This document shows, in pieces, positions 9,285-18,675 of a DNA stretch of 64,000 nt (positions within the stretch are counted from its first letter, which is position 1; each line of letters opens with the position of its first letter). The DNA is taken from assembly GCA_021773645.1 (NCBI GenBank), contig JAJFJU010000002.1, forward strand, positions 103,365 through 167,364, written 5' to 3'. The translations under genes were made by a program, and so were the position numbers. The notes beneath the pieces are model-generated. The model was not told where the DNA came from. It was given only the letters and a program-made list of their open reading frames with translations, and did not search any database. Origin of the DNA: Gammaproteobacteria bacterium. Its GTDB lineage: Bacteria > Pseudomonadota > Gammaproteobacteria > HK1.

Positions 9285-10943
9285 ATGGATTACCGTGAAG
9301 GGCTTGAACAAAAGCTTGGGCTTAATAATGTCTCTTATCAGTACAACTTGCCCAAGGAGGAGCTGTTCGACGAGGCGATTAAACACGATCGCGGCCGAGT
9401 AAAAAAAGGCGGCCCTGACGATGCGCAGAAGGCCTTTGCTACCAAACTGGGTGTTGATGGCCCGCTGATCTATTACGGTGATCCCAGCTGCACGGGCCGC
9501 CCGGTACACGACACCTTTATGGTGGCCTGGCCCGAGGTGGAAGGTGATATCTGGTGGAAGGACAATCTTAAAAAATTCGACCCGACAAAGTATGAGGGGC
9601 TGCTAGAACGCGTTGTCAAACATGTAAATGAGCGGGAAACGCGCCTTTATGTTCAGGACGTGTTCGCCGGCGCGGACCCCGAGTATGCCGTGCCTTATCG
9701 TTTTGTCGGTGAGTTTGCGACCCACGCCATGTTCGCCCACAACATGTTTCCCAAGGACGTGGAAGGTATAGAGAACGCGGAAGACAAGCGTTGGACCATG
9801 CTCAACGTGCCCTCTTTCCACTGTGATCCGGAACGGGATGGCAGCTATTCCAAACGCGCGGTGATCATTGATACTCGTAATCAGATTTGTCTAGTGGTGG
9901 GGCGCGCCGATTACTGTGGCGTGGTCAAAAAGTGCATGTTCACGGTGTTGAATTATCTGCTTCCGGAGCAGAATTTCCTGTCCATGCATTGCTCTGGCAA
10001 TGTCGGCAAGGCCGGCGATGCAGCCATCATGTTCGGGCTTTCCGGCACTGGTAAGACCACATTGTCCGCGGATCCTGATCGCAACCTGGTGGGAGACGAT
10101 GAACTGGGTTGGACCGAAGTCGGTATCTCCAACTTCGAGGACGGTTGTTACGCCAAACTCATCGATCTCGACAAAGAAGCGGAGCCTGTCATTGCGGCGG
10201 CGCTTTCCATGAAGGGCACCATCATCGAAAACGTGCCGCCGCTGCCTGGTAAGGATCTCGCCGATACTGATCCGCAGGAATTTGATCTGACGGATAACTC
10301 AATCACTGAGAACACCCGTTTTTCCTATCCGCTTTCCTGTAATCCTAATGTCGCAGAGGGCTCCAGGGGGGATCATCCTGAGACTATCGTGCTGCTCACC
10401 GCCGATGCCTTTGGTACGTTGCCTCCGGTTTCGGTGCTGGATAGCAATGACGTGATGTATCACTTTGCCCAAGGCTTCACCTCCCGCCTGGCGGGCACGG
10501 AGGTGGGCGTGACCTCTCCAGAGGCCACCTTCAGCTCCTGTTTTGGTGCGCCTTTTATGGCGCGTCGCCCAGCGGTGTACGCCAAGCTGCTGCAGGAAAA
10601 GATGGAAAAGCACGATGCGCGCTGCATCCTGCTAAACACTGGTTGGAGCGGTGGTGCGGCGGGTGATGTGCCGCGGATTTCCCTGAAAAATACCCGCGCT
10701 ATGCTCAATGCTGCGCTGCGTGGAGATCTACATGCCGAGGGTATGGAGTACAGCGTGCATCCAATCTTTAAGCTGAGTATTCCCAAGAGCTGCCCCGGTG
10801 TGGATGACGCGATGCTCGACCCGGGAGCAGCTTGGTCGGATGTTAGGGCCTACCGGGAATCCGCGGAAAAGCTACGCGATATGTTCCGCGCCAACTTTAA
10901 AAAGAATAACTTTGCCGATTTTGGCATTGATGAGGCGATGTGA
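9285..10943 (+). CDS. pckA: Phosphoenolpyruvate carboxykinase (ATP)
   Basis: ATP-dependent PEP carboxykinase converts oxaloacetate to PEP, the first step of gluconeogenesis, or works in reverse as an anaplerotic carboxylase. The 552-residue protein carries the P-loop GLSGTGKTTLS and the metal-site motif as VGDDELGW, with ENTRFSYP and a C-terminal TGWSGG. Several canonical positions differ from the E. coli-type enzyme: DDELGW instead of DDEHGW, SNFEDGCYAK instead of FNxEGGCYAK, and TGRPVHD instead of TGRSPKD. It therefore belongs to a divergent branch. ATG 9285 has GGAGAG 6 nt upstream; an in-frame GTG at 9216 would add 23 residues. It precedes sucCD on the same strand. Confidence 0.92.
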   Translation: MDYREGLEQKLGLNNVSYQYNLPKEELFDEAIKHDRGRVKKGGPDDAQKAFATKLGVDGPLIYYGDPSCTGRPVHDTFMVAWPEVEGDIWWKDNLKKFDPTKYEGLLERVVKHVNERETRLYVQDVFAGADPEYAVPYRFVGEFATHAMFAHNMFPKDVEGIENAEDKRWTMLNVPSFHCDPERDGSYSKRAVIIDTRNQICLVVGRADYCGVVKKCMFTVLNYLLPEQNFLSMHCSGNVGKAGDAAIMFGLSGTGKTTLSADPDRNLVGDDELGWTEVGISNFEDGCYAKLIDLDKEAEPVIAAALSMKGTIIENVPPLPGKDLADTDPQEFDLTDNSITENTRFSYPLSCNPNVAEGSRGDHPETIVLLTADAFGTLPPVSVLDSNDVMYHFAQGFTSRLAGTEVGVTSPEATFSSCFGAPFMARRPAVYAKLLQEKMEKHDARCILLNTGWSGGAAGDVPRISLKNTRAMLNAALRGDLHAEGMEYSVHPIFKLSIPKSCPGVDDAMLDPGAAWSDVRAYRESAEKLRDMFRANFKKNNFADFGIDEAM

Positions 10944-10995
10944 GAGGCTCTCGGGTTTCGCTGCATGCCTTCGCTATCTCAAGGAAACGTCCTAG

Positions 10996-12195
10996 ATGAA
11001 TATTCATGAATACCAGGCCAAGCAGTTACTGAAGAAATTTGGCGTTGCGGTGCCTGCGGGAGGAGTGGCCGAGTCGGCCGACGAGGCGGTGGCGCGGGCA
11101 CAGGAACTGCCTGGTGATTTATGGGTGGTGAAAACCCAGATCCATGCGGGTGGACGCGGTGCAGGGCACTTCGCGGGCGATGCCGATGATGCGCCAGGCG
11201 GCGTGCGTCTGGCCCGTTCAATGGAAGAGGTGCGCGGTCACGCCGAGGCCATGTTAGGGCGCACCCTGGTCACTAGACAGACCGGTCCGGCCGGTCGTGA
11301 GGTGCGGCGGATCTATGTGGAGGAGGGCTGTGATATCGCCCGTGAGCTGTATCTCGGCATGTTGCTGGATCGGGCAACTTCACGCGTTGTTATGATGGCT
11401 TCTACGGAAGGCGGCATGGAGATCGAAGAGGTGGCGGCCAAAACACCGGAGAAGATCCTCAAGGTCTACATCGATCCGGCTACCGGCATGGAACCCTTTC
11501 ACGCCCGTAAGCTGGCCTTCGGTCTCGGCCTTAAGGGCAAGCAGGTTTCCTCGGCGGTGAAGTTTATGCTCGGTATGTACCGTGCTTTCACCGGGCTGGA
11601 TGCCAGCATCGTGGAGATCAATCCGCTGGTGGTGACCGCCGGAGATGAATTGCTGGCATTAGACGCGAAGATGAATTTTGATGACAACGCGCTCTATCGT
11701 CACCCGGATGTACTCAATCTGCGAGATGAGCACGAAGAAGACCCGTCGGAACTGGAAGCGGCCCGCTTTGGGCTTAATTACATCAAGCTCGATGGCTCCA
11801 TTGGCTGCATGGTCAACGGTGCCGGGTTGGCCATGGCGACCATGGATATCATCAAGCTCTATGGCCGTTCCCCAGCCAATTTTCTCGATGTGGGTGGCGG
11901 TGCCGATACCAAGCAGGTCACCGAAGCCTTCAAGCTCATCAATGCGGATCCCAACGTCAAGGGCATTCTGGTCAACATCTTCGGCGGCATCATGCGTTGC
12001 GATGTAATTGCCGAGGGGGTGGTAGCAGCAGCCAAAGAGGTAGGAATCCACGTGCCGTTGGTGGTGCGTTTGGAAGGCACTAACGTGAAACAAGGAAAAA
12101 AGATTTTGGCTGAATCCGGTCTCGATATCCTATCCGCAGAGGATTTGGGAGATGCCGCGGAAAAGGTTGTGGCGGCAATTGGAGGGAAATCCTGA
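10996..12195 (+). CDS. sucC: Succinate-CoA ligase (ADP-forming) beta subunit
   Basis: The beta subunit binds ATP/ADP in an ATP-grasp domain and couples it to succinyl-CoA formation in the TCA cycle. The 399-residue protein starts [12 protein letters not shown], a family hallmark, with the ATP-grasp core [22 protein letters not shown] and GGIMRCD near the C-terminus. [14 protein letters not shown] and KTPEKI match succinyl-CoA synthetase more closely than malate thiokinase (MtkA). Its TGA overlaps the sucD ATG by one base. Confidence 0.94.
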   Translation: MNIHEYQAKQLLKKFGVAVPAGGVAESADEAVARAQELPGDLWVVKTQIHAGGRGAGHFAGDADDAPGGVRLARSMEEVRGHAEAMLGRTLVTRQTGPAGREVRRIYVEEGCDIARELYLGMLLDRATSRVVMMASTEGGMEIEEVAAKTPEKILKVYIDPATGMEPFHARKLAFGLGLKGKQVSSAVKFMLGMYRAFTGLDASIVEINPLVVTAGDELLALDAKMNFDDNALYRHPDVLNLRDEHEEDPSELEAARFGLNYIKLDGSIGCMVNGAGLAMATMDIIKLYGRSPANFLDVGGGADTKQVTEAFKLINADPNVKGILVNIFGGIMRCDVIAEGVVAAAKEVGIHVPLVVRLEGTNVKQGKKILAESGLDILSAEDLGDAAEKVVAAIGGKS

Positions 12196-13070
12196 TGGCG
12201 GTGCTCGTAGACGAAAACACCAAGGTTATTTGCCAGGGTTTTACTGGCCAACAGGGCACTTTTCATTCTACCCAAGCCATCGAATATGGCACCCGCATGG
12301 TAGGCGGAGTCACCCCCGGTAAGGGTGGTGGCACTCATCTCGATTTGCCGCTCTTCAATACCGTGGCAGAGGCAGTGGATACGACGGGCGCCGATGCCTC
12401 CGTGATCTATGTGCCACCGCCCTTCGCGGCGGATGCCATCCTTGAGGCCATCGATGCCGAAGTCCCGCTGGTGGTGTGCATTACCGAAGGTATCCCTGTG
12501 TTGGATATGGTGCGGGTTAAACGTGCCCTGCTGGGTTCCGGCACCCGCCTCATTGGTCCCAACTGCCCCGGCATCATCACCCCCGATGCCTGCAAGATTG
12601 GCATCATGCCGGGCCATATTCACCAGCGCGGATCCGTGGGCGTGGTGTCACGCTCCGGCACCCTCACCTACGAGGCGGTAGCTCAGACCTCGGCGGTGGG
12701 GCTTGGCCAGAGCACCTGTATCGGTATTGGCGGCGACCCGGTCAATGGCACCAACTTTGTCGATTGTCTGGATCTCTTCCTTGGCGATCCCGAGACTGAG
12801 GCGATTATCATGATCGGCGAAATCGGTGGCTCGGCAGAGGAAGAGGCTGCAGAATTTCTCCAGCAGTCGAAGGTGAAGAAACCGGTAGTGGGTTTCATTG
12901 CGGGACTGACCGCGCCGCCTGGACGACGCATGGGTCATGCGGGTGCGATTATCTCCGGCGGCAAGGGTGGTGCAGGCGACAAGATCGAGGCCATGAAGAG
13001 CGCCGGGATCCACGTCTCCGATTCACCCGCCACGCTCGGTACCACCCTCAAAGAAGTACTTGGGAGTTAA
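12195..13070 (+). CDS. sucD: Succinate-CoA ligase (ADP-forming) alpha subunit
   Basis: The alpha subunit binds CoA and carries the active-site histidine that is phosphorylated during catalysis. The 291-residue protein has the CoA-binding Rossmann start [14 protein letters not shown], the VTPGKGG motif, SRSGTLTYE, and the phosphohistidine in [14 protein letters not shown]. It is translationally coupled to sucC. Together with the upstream pckA this forms a C4-metabolism cluster. A large imperfect hairpin begins a few bases after the stop. Confidence 0.95.
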   Translation: MAVLVDENTKVICQGFTGQQGTFHSTQAIEYGTRMVGGVTPGKGGGTHLDLPLFNTVAEAVDTTGADASVIYVPPPFAADAILEAIDAEVPLVVCITEGIPVLDMVRVKRALLGSGTRLIGPNCPGIITPDACKIGIMPGHIHQRGSVGVVSRSGTLTYEAVAQTSAVGLGQSTCIGIGGDPVNGTNFVDCLDLFLGDPETEAIIMIGEIGGSAEEEAAEFLQQSKVKKPVVGFIAGLTAPPGRRMGHAGAIISGGKGGAGDKIEAMKSAGIHVSDSPATLGTTLKEVLGS

Positions 13071-13072
13071 CA

Positions 13073-13176
13073 GGCTCCACGGCTCGTATTTCAGCGACTC
13101 GCCGTAGATACGTCCCTGTAGGCTCAACGGCACTTTCCTTGGTGCCGATGGTCGTTGAAACACGAGCCGTGGAACC
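13073..13176. repeat. Long imperfect inverted repeat (REP/MITE-like) after sucD
   Basis: The arms 13073-13098 and 13151-13176 are complementary over 26 bases with three mismatches, sharing a TCCACGGCTCGTxTTTCA core. The 52-nt middle includes a smaller CGGCAC...GTGCCG hairpin. The block lies between sucD and the formate dehydrogenase gene. Its extragenic position and nested stems resemble repetitive extragenic elements, and it could also end the sucCD transcript. I see no second copy in this window. Confidence 0.65.
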
Positions 13177-13211
13177 ATGATGGCTTGGCGTTCCGGTCAA
13201 CGGGGGCGAAT

Positions 13212-14867
13212 ATGGCGAGGGCCAGAGGCAAACAGCGCAGACTGCACACCCGTGGGCGTAGCATTGAGCCCACGGCGCTCAAAGATGTGCGGGAACTGCT
13301 GGGAGATGCGCCGCTTCAGCGTGATCTGCTGATTGAATATCTCCACCGTATTCAGGACCATTACCATCAACTCTCTCGCCCGTATCTCGTGGTCCTCGCG
13401 GCCGAGATGCGAATCCCTATGGCGGAGATCTATGAAGTGGCGAGTTTCTACGCCCACTTTCACATAGACCGCAAAGATCCCTCACTTCCCATCCTGCGGG
13501 TATGTACCAGCCTGCCCTGCATGCTCGCCGGCGCCAACGAATTGCTTGGGCGGTTGCGCGGCCAATTTTCGGGTCGTGCCCAGGTGTTGCCCGCCTCCTG
13601 TATGGGCCGCTGTGACTGCGCCCCGGTGGCCGCTGTCGATGCTCACTATATCGGCGATGCCAGTCCGCAATTGGTAGCTGCCGCGCTGGACAATGGTGTG
13701 GATGAACCGGTTCCGACAGCAACTCGCTACGCGGCGTATGTGGCGGGAAAGGGTTACCAGTTGTTGCAGAGCTGTCATAAAGGCGAGCGCTCACTAGCGG
13801 ATATTCTCAAGGAACTGGAGGCTTCGGGTCTGCGTGGTCTGGGTGGGGCCGGCTTCCCTGCTGCGCGCAAATGGCGGACAGTGGCGGCCAAACCAGGTCC
13901 GCGTTACATGGTGATCAATGCCGACGAGGGTGAACCTGGCACCTTTAAGGATCGTGACTATCTCGCTCGTGATCCCCATTGGGTGCTGGAAGGTGCGCTG
14001 CTCGCAGCCTGGGCAGTGGGTGCGGACAAGGTTTATATCTATCTTCGGGATGAATATCCGGAACTCCATCACCTGTTGGCCGAGGAATTGCCTGCAGTCA
14101 TCGAGGCGAGTCTGGCTCCTGCTGGTGGGGTCGAGGTGCGGCGCGGTGCCGGCGCCTACATCTGCGGCGAGGAGTCAGCGATGCTGGAGAGCATTGAGGG
14201 CAAGCGTGGTCTGCCGCGCCATCGTCCGCCCTTCGTTGCCGAGCGGGGCCTCTTTGGTCGCCCGACGCTGGTACACAACGTGGAAACACTCTACTGGCTG
14301 CGTGAGATTCTGGAGCAGGGCGCGAAGCGTTTCGCCAGCCAAGGCCTGAACGGTGCTAGCGGGCTGCGTGCCTGGTCGGTTTCTGGGCGAGTGCGTAAGC
14401 CAGGGGTGAAGCGGGCACCAGCGGGTATCAGTGCGCGCCAGCTCATTGACGACTATGCGGGTGGCATGGCCGAGGGACACACCTTCCACGCCTTCCTTCC
14501 GGGCGGCGCTTCCGGTGGCATTTTGCCGGCACGTCTCGCCGATCTGCCACTGGATTTTGGTAGCCTCGATGAATATGGCTGCTTTGTCGGTTCCGGGGCG
14601 CTTATCGTGTTAAGCGATCAAGATAATCTCTCCATAGTGACGCGCAACTTGATGGGCTTTTTCGCCCACGAAAGCTGCGGTCAGTGCACCCCCTGCCGTG
14701 TTGGCACAGAAAAAGCTGCCGAACTGCTGCGCACGCCGGTGGAAAATGAGGGCCTTCTCACCGAATTGGCCGAGGTGATGACCGATGCCTCCATTTGCGG
14801 CCTGGGCCAGGCGGCCCCCAATCCTGTGCGTTCCCTGTATCGCTTCTTTCGGGATGACCTGAAATGA
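13212..14867 (+). CDS. NAD-linked formate dehydrogenase diaphorase subunit, NuoE-NuoF fusion
   Basis: The 551-residue protein joins two complex I-type modules. Residues about 1-160 are NuoE/FdsG-like with [2Fe-2S] cysteines in CTSLPC and CMGRCDC. Residues about 175-550 are NuoF/FdsB-like with the FMN/NADH site GLGGAGFPAARKW, VINADEGEPGTFKDR and the [4Fe-4S] motif ESCGQCTPCR. It passes electrons from formate oxidation to NAD+. In FdsGBA enzymes the two modules are usually separate proteins; fusion is known from HoxF of soluble hydrogenases. ATG 13212 is preferred over an in-frame TTG at 13155. It overlaps the catalytic subunit gene by ATGA. Confidence 0.88.
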   Translation: MARARGKQRRLHTRGRSIEPTALKDVRELLGDAPLQRDLLIEYLHRIQDHYHQLSRPYLVVLAAEMRIPMAEIYEVASFYAHFHIDRKDPSLPILRVCTSLPCMLAGANELLGRLRGQFSGRAQVLPASCMGRCDCAPVAAVDAHYIGDASPQLVAAALDNGVDEPVPTATRYAAYVAGKGYQLLQSCHKGERSLADILKELEASGLRGLGGAGFPAARKWRTVAAKPGPRYMVINADEGEPGTFKDRDYLARDPHWVLEGALLAAWAVGADKVYIYLRDEYPELHHLLAEELPAVIEASLAPAGGVEVRRGAGAYICGEESAMLESIEGKRGLPRHRPPFVAERGLFGRPTLVHNVETLYWLREILEQGAKRFASQGLNGASGLRAWSVSGRVRKPGVKRAPAGISARQLIDDYAGGMAEGHTFHAFLPGGASGGILPARLADLPLDFGSLDEYGCFVGSGALIVLSDQDNLSIVTRNLMGFFAHESCGQCTPCRVGTEKAAELLRTPVENEGLLTELAEVMTDASICGLGQAAPNPVRSLYRFFRDDLK

Positions 14868-17614
14868 GCGAGCCAGTTTTATTTTTTCTCGACGATCGCG
14901 AGGTAACGGCCGAGCCGGGTGAAAGCCTGTGGGATGTAGCCCAGCGCGAGGGCACCGAGATCCCGCATCTTTGCCATTCTCCCGAACCCGGTTACCGGCC
15001 CGATGGCAACTGCCGTGCCTGCATGGTGGAGGTGGAGGGTGAGCGGGTCCTTGCCGCGGCCTGTGTACGCCAGCCGGAGGCCGGGATGCGGGTCAGTACT
15101 GATTCACCAAGGGTGGAGCAAGCGCGCCGTACCATTTTCCAATTGTTAGTTGCCGATATGCCGGGACTGGATCAAGCCCACCGTCTTGATACCCCCTTTG
15201 CGCATTGGTGCGGTGAACTCGGCGTGTCTACCAGCCCCTTTCTAGTGCGTAAACTGCCGAAACCCGATCGCAGTCACCCGGCCGTGGCCTGGTTCCCCGA
15301 TGCCTGTATCCAGTGTCAGATATGCGTTCGCGCCTGTCGTGAGGTCCAGCACAATGATGTCATTGGCATGGCCTATCGTGGCGGCAGTACTCAGGTGGTT
15401 TTCGACCTCGATGATGTGCTGGCGGAGAGTACCTGTGTGGCCTGTGGCGAGTGTGTTCAGGCCTGCCCCACGGGCGCATTAATGGAGTCGGCACGGGTCA
15501 ATCGCATGGGCAATGCCTTGTCACCGGCGAAAAAGAAAGTAGCTAGCATTTGTCCCTATTGCGGGGTGGGCTGCCAGATAGATTTCCTGGTGAATGATGA
15601 GCGGATCGTTGCCGTAGAGGGGCGCGATGGCCCTTCCAATCAGAACCGTTTGTGCGTCAAGGGGCGCTTTGGTTTCGATTATATTCATCATCCGCAACGG
15701 CTCACGCGGCCGCTGATACGTCGGGACGATGCCCCCAAGGCGGGCACCTGCACCGTGGACCCGGCGGATCCCTCCAGTCATTTCCGTGAGGCCAGTTGGG
15801 AAGAGGCGCTGGAGGTAGCGGCCAAGGGCTTCAGAAAGATTCGTGAGCGAGATAGCGGTGAGGCCTTGGCGGGTTTCGGATCTGCCAAGGGCAGCAACGA
15901 AGAGGCGTATCTGGTGCAGAAGCTGGTTCGCACCGGTTTCGGTACGAACAATGTGGATCATTGTACTCGCCTGTGTCACGCCTCCTCGGTCGCGGCATTG
16001 TTTGAGGGCATTGGCTCCGGCGCGGTGACCGCACCTTTCACCACCTGTGCCGAGTCCGATGTCATTATCGTTACCGGTTCCAACACCAGTGCCAATCATC
16101 CGGTCGCGGCGACCTTCCTCAAGCAGGCGGCGGCCCGCGGTGCGACCCTGATCGTCATCGATCCCCGTGGTGTGGATCTGGTGGCCTACGCAGAGCATCG
16201 ATTGTTGTTCCAGCCCGGCAGCGATGTGGCGTTACTCAACGCCATGCTGCACGTGATTATTGAGGAGGATCTCTACGATCATGATTTCGTCGAGCATCGC
16301 ACCGAGGGTTTCGAAGAGCTGGCGCGGCATATCCGTCCCTATAGGCCCGAGGCTATGGCACCCGTCTGTGGTATCGAGGCAGAAACCATCCGCCGTGTCG
16401 CCCGCATCTATGCAGGGGCGAAGGCAGCGGTTATCTTCTGGGGTATGGGGATCTCCCAGCATGTACACGGTACCGACAACGTGCGCTGCCTCATTGCCCT
16501 GGCCACCATTTGTGGTCAGATAGGCCGCCCCGGTACTGGCCTGCATCCACTACGTGGCCAGAACAATGTGCAGGGTGCTTCCGATGCCGGCCTTATCCCG
16601 ATGTTCCTGCCGGATTACCAATCCGTAGAGGATGCCGGGAAGCGCGCCCGCTATGAAAAGGCCTGGGGCGTGAAACTCCCGGAAAAACGTGGCCTCACCG
16701 TGGTGGAAATTATCGACGCGGCCTTCGATGGAAGTATCAAGGGTCTGTATGTCATGGGTGAAAATCCAGCCATGTCGGACCCGAATCTGGGACATGCAAG
16801 GGAGGGGCTGGCGCGTCTGGAACATCTGGTAGTGCAGGACTTATTTCTTACTGAAACCGCCTTTCACGCCGACGTGGTGTTGCCGGCTGCAGCCTGGCCG
16901 GAAAAAGAAGGGACGGTAACCAACACCAACCGCCAGGTGCAGATGGGTAGATCGGCGGTGGCGCCACCCGGTGAGGTGCGTCAGGACTGGTGGATCATTC
17001 AGGAACTGGCACGCCGTCTGGGGCTCGATTGGAATTATCAGGGGCCCGCCGAGGTGTATCGGGAGATGAGTGGTTTGATGGTATCGCTCGACCATATCTC
17101 ATGGGAGCGCCTGCAGGCCGAGGGGTCGGTAACCTATCCGTGTTCCAGTGACGATGAGCCGGGACAGGAGGTGGTGTTCGGAGATCGCTTTCCCACCGCC
17201 AGTGGCCGTGCCCGTCTGGTGCCTGCGGACATCATCCCGCCAGATGAATTGCCCGATGAGAGATACCCCATGATCCTGATTACCGGCCGTCTGCTGGAGC
17301 ACTGGCACACCGGTGCCATGACCCGGCGCAGCCGTGCTCTGGATGCCATCGAACCGGAGGCCGCAGTGAGTTTGTCGCCGGGTGATTTGGGGTCGTTGAG
17401 GCTAACCGCGGGTGCATCTGTTCGAGTTAAGACTCGCCGTGGGTACATTGACCTGATGGCGCGTGCTGACCCACGGGTACCCGTGGGCACGTTGTTCATC
17501 CCCTTCTGCTTTTTTGAGGCCGCCGCCAACCTGCTCACCAATCCGGCGCTCGATCCCTACGGTAAAATCCCGGAGTACAAATTTTGCGCGGCGAGGGTGG
17601 AGGGTAGTATCTAG
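14864..17614 (+). CDS. Formate dehydrogenase catalytic (molybdopterin) subunit, FdsA-like
   Basis: The 916-residue protein oxidises formate to CO2 at a bis-MGD molybdenum or tungsten site. In order: an N-terminal [2Fe-2S] domain (CHSPEPGYRPDGNCRACMVE), two [4Fe-4S] clusters (CIQCQICVRAC, CVACGECVQACP), the CPYCGVGC cluster of molybdopterin oxidoreductases, the metal-ligand Cys in TRLCHASS, and a C-terminal MopB-binding domain. Cys replaces selenocysteine. The NuoG-type His-Cys3 motif expected after the [2Fe-2S] domain is degenerate (only one Cys, HWCGELG). No fdsC/fdhD or fdsD chaperone gene is adjacent. Substrate assignment rests on homology and the diaphorase partner. Confidence 0.87.
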   Translation: MSEPVLFFLDDREVTAEPGESLWDVAQREGTEIPHLCHSPEPGYRPDGNCRACMVEVEGERVLAAACVRQPEAGMRVSTDSPRVEQARRTIFQLLVADMPGLDQAHRLDTPFAHWCGELGVSTSPFLVRKLPKPDRSHPAVAWFPDACIQCQICVRACREVQHNDVIGMAYRGGSTQVVFDLDDVLAESTCVACGECVQACPTGALMESARVNRMGNALSPAKKKVASICPYCGVGCQIDFLVNDERIVAVEGRDGPSNQNRLCVKGRFGFDYIHHPQRLTRPLIRRDDAPKAGTCTVDPADPSSHFREASWEEALEVAAKGFRKIRERDSGEALAGFGSAKGSNEEAYLVQKLVRTGFGTNNVDHCTRLCHASSVAALFEGIGSGAVTAPFTTCAESDVIIVTGSNTSANHPVAATFLKQAAARGATLIVIDPRGVDLVAYAEHRLLFQPGSDVALLNAMLHVIIEEDLYDHDFVEHRTEGFEELARHIRPYRPEAMAPVCGIEAETIRRVARIYAGAKAAVIFWGMGISQHVHGTDNVRCLIALATICGQIGRPGTGLHPLRGQNNVQGASDAGLIPMFLPDYQSVEDAGKRARYEKAWGVKLPEKRGLTVVEIIDAAFDGSIKGLYVMGENPAMSDPNLGHAREGLARLEHLVVQDLFLTETAFHADVVLPAAAWPEKEGTVTNTNRQVQMGRSAVAPPGEVRQDWWIIQELARRLGLDWNYQGPAEVYREMSGLMVSLDHISWERLQAEGSVTYPCSSDDEPGQEVVFGDRFPTASGRARLVPADIIPPDELPDERYPMILITGRLLEHWHTGAMTRRSRALDAIEPEAAVSLSPGDLGSLRLTAGASVRVKTRRGYIDLMARADPRVPVGTLFIPFCFFEAAANLLTNPALDPYGKIPEYKFCAARVEGSI

Positions 17615-17638
17615 CGTTATTCAATAAGGAGTGGCGAA

Positions 17639-18634
17639 ATGCTAAATGTCGTCCAACTGGGGCTCGGCCCCCTGGGGCAGAAAATCGTCCGTTTTGCCGC
17701 GGAACGCAGTGGCATAAGGCTTGTTGCCGCGGTGGACTCAGATCCGGCCAAACTGGGTGCCGATCTTGGAACGCTTTGCGGGTTGGAGCCCGTGGGCATT
17801 CAGGTCTCTAGTAATTTAGGTAGTGCACTGAAAGGAAAGAATGCCGACGTTGCCGTAGTGGCCACCGTTTCCAGTATTGAGGTGCTGGAACTGCAGATCG
17901 AGGAGGCCGCCAGTCTGGGTCTCAATATTGTTTCCACCTGCGAGGAGCTGTCCTATCCCTGGCAGATCCATCCGGCCATCGCTAAGCGTATAGATCGGAT
18001 CTGCCGGGTGCATGAAGTGGCTTGCGTAGGCACCGGGATAAACCCGGGATTTTTGATGGACTACCTGCCCTGTGTACTGACCTCTGTCTGCCAGGGGGTA
18101 GAGCACATCCGCGTGAGCCGTATCCAGGATGCCTCCACTCGGCGGGTCCCTTTCCAGCAGAAGATCGGCGCTGGTCTGACCTTGGCTGAATTTGAGAAAA
18201 AGAAGGCTGCGGGGACGCTGCGCCACGTGGGCCTCACCGAGTCTGTGCATATGATTGCGCATAGCCTCAACTGGGGGCTGGAGCGGGTAGACGAGAGCCT
18301 GGAGCCGGTGATTGCAGAACACACCGTTACATCAGGCCACACCAAAATTTCCAAAGGACAGGCATGTGGGGTGGCACAAACCGCCCGTGCCTATGTGGGT
18401 AATCGGGAGGTCATCGAACTCTATTTCCGCGCCGCCGTGGGAGAGCCCGAACCAGCCGACACCATCGAAGTAACCGGCCAGCCATCAGTGAAGACTATCG
18501 TCCCCGGCGGCGTCAATGGTGATATAGCCACCTGTGCCATCGCCGTTAATGCGATTCCTGCAATCTGCGTTGCCGGTAGCGGCCTTAAGACTATGTTGGA
18601 TTTAAGAGTGCCTGGGTGTTTTGGTGGTTCTTGA
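17639..18634 (+). CDS. DHDPR-like dehydrogenase (2,4-diaminopentanoate dehydrogenase family)
   Basis: The 331-residue protein has an N-terminal Rossmann domain (VVQLGLGPLGQKIV, then AAVDSDPAK), as in dihydrodipicolinate reductases, but is longer and lacks the DHDPR catalytic His motif. The architecture fits 2,4-diaminopentanoate dehydrogenase-type enzymes of amino-acid fermentation (GTGINPGFLMDYLP). The actual substrate is uncertain. AAGGAG lies about 8 nt before the start. It follows the formate dehydrogenase genes by 24 nt on the same strand and may be in their operon. Confidence 0.8.
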   Translation: MLNVVQLGLGPLGQKIVRFAAERSGIRLVAAVDSDPAKLGADLGTLCGLEPVGIQVSSNLGSALKGKNADVAVVATVSSIEVLELQIEEAASLGLNIVSTCEELSYPWQIHPAIAKRIDRICRVHEVACVGTGINPGFLMDYLPCVLTSVCQGVEHIRVSRIQDASTRRVPFQQKIGAGLTLAEFEKKKAAGTLRHVGLTESVHMIAHSLNWGLERVDESLEPVIAEHTVTSGHTKISKGQACGVAQTARAYVGNREVIELYFRAAVGEPEPADTIEVTGQPSVKTIVPGGVNGDIATCAIAVNAIPAICVAGSGLKTMLDLRVPGCFGGS

Positions 18635-18675
18635 ACTGGATAGAGCGGGCTAGTACGGTATCCGCATCAACAACT

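Noticed and set aside
10996..13070. Malate thiokinase (MtkA/MtkB) instead of sucCD
   Set aside because: The sequence details ([18 protein letters not shown]) fit succinyl-CoA synthetase better, and no serine-cycle genes such as malyl-CoA lyase are seen.
15521..16198. Minus-strand reading frame opposite formate dehydrogenase
   Set aside because: Antisense to conserved molybdopterin sequence, no ribosome site or family features.
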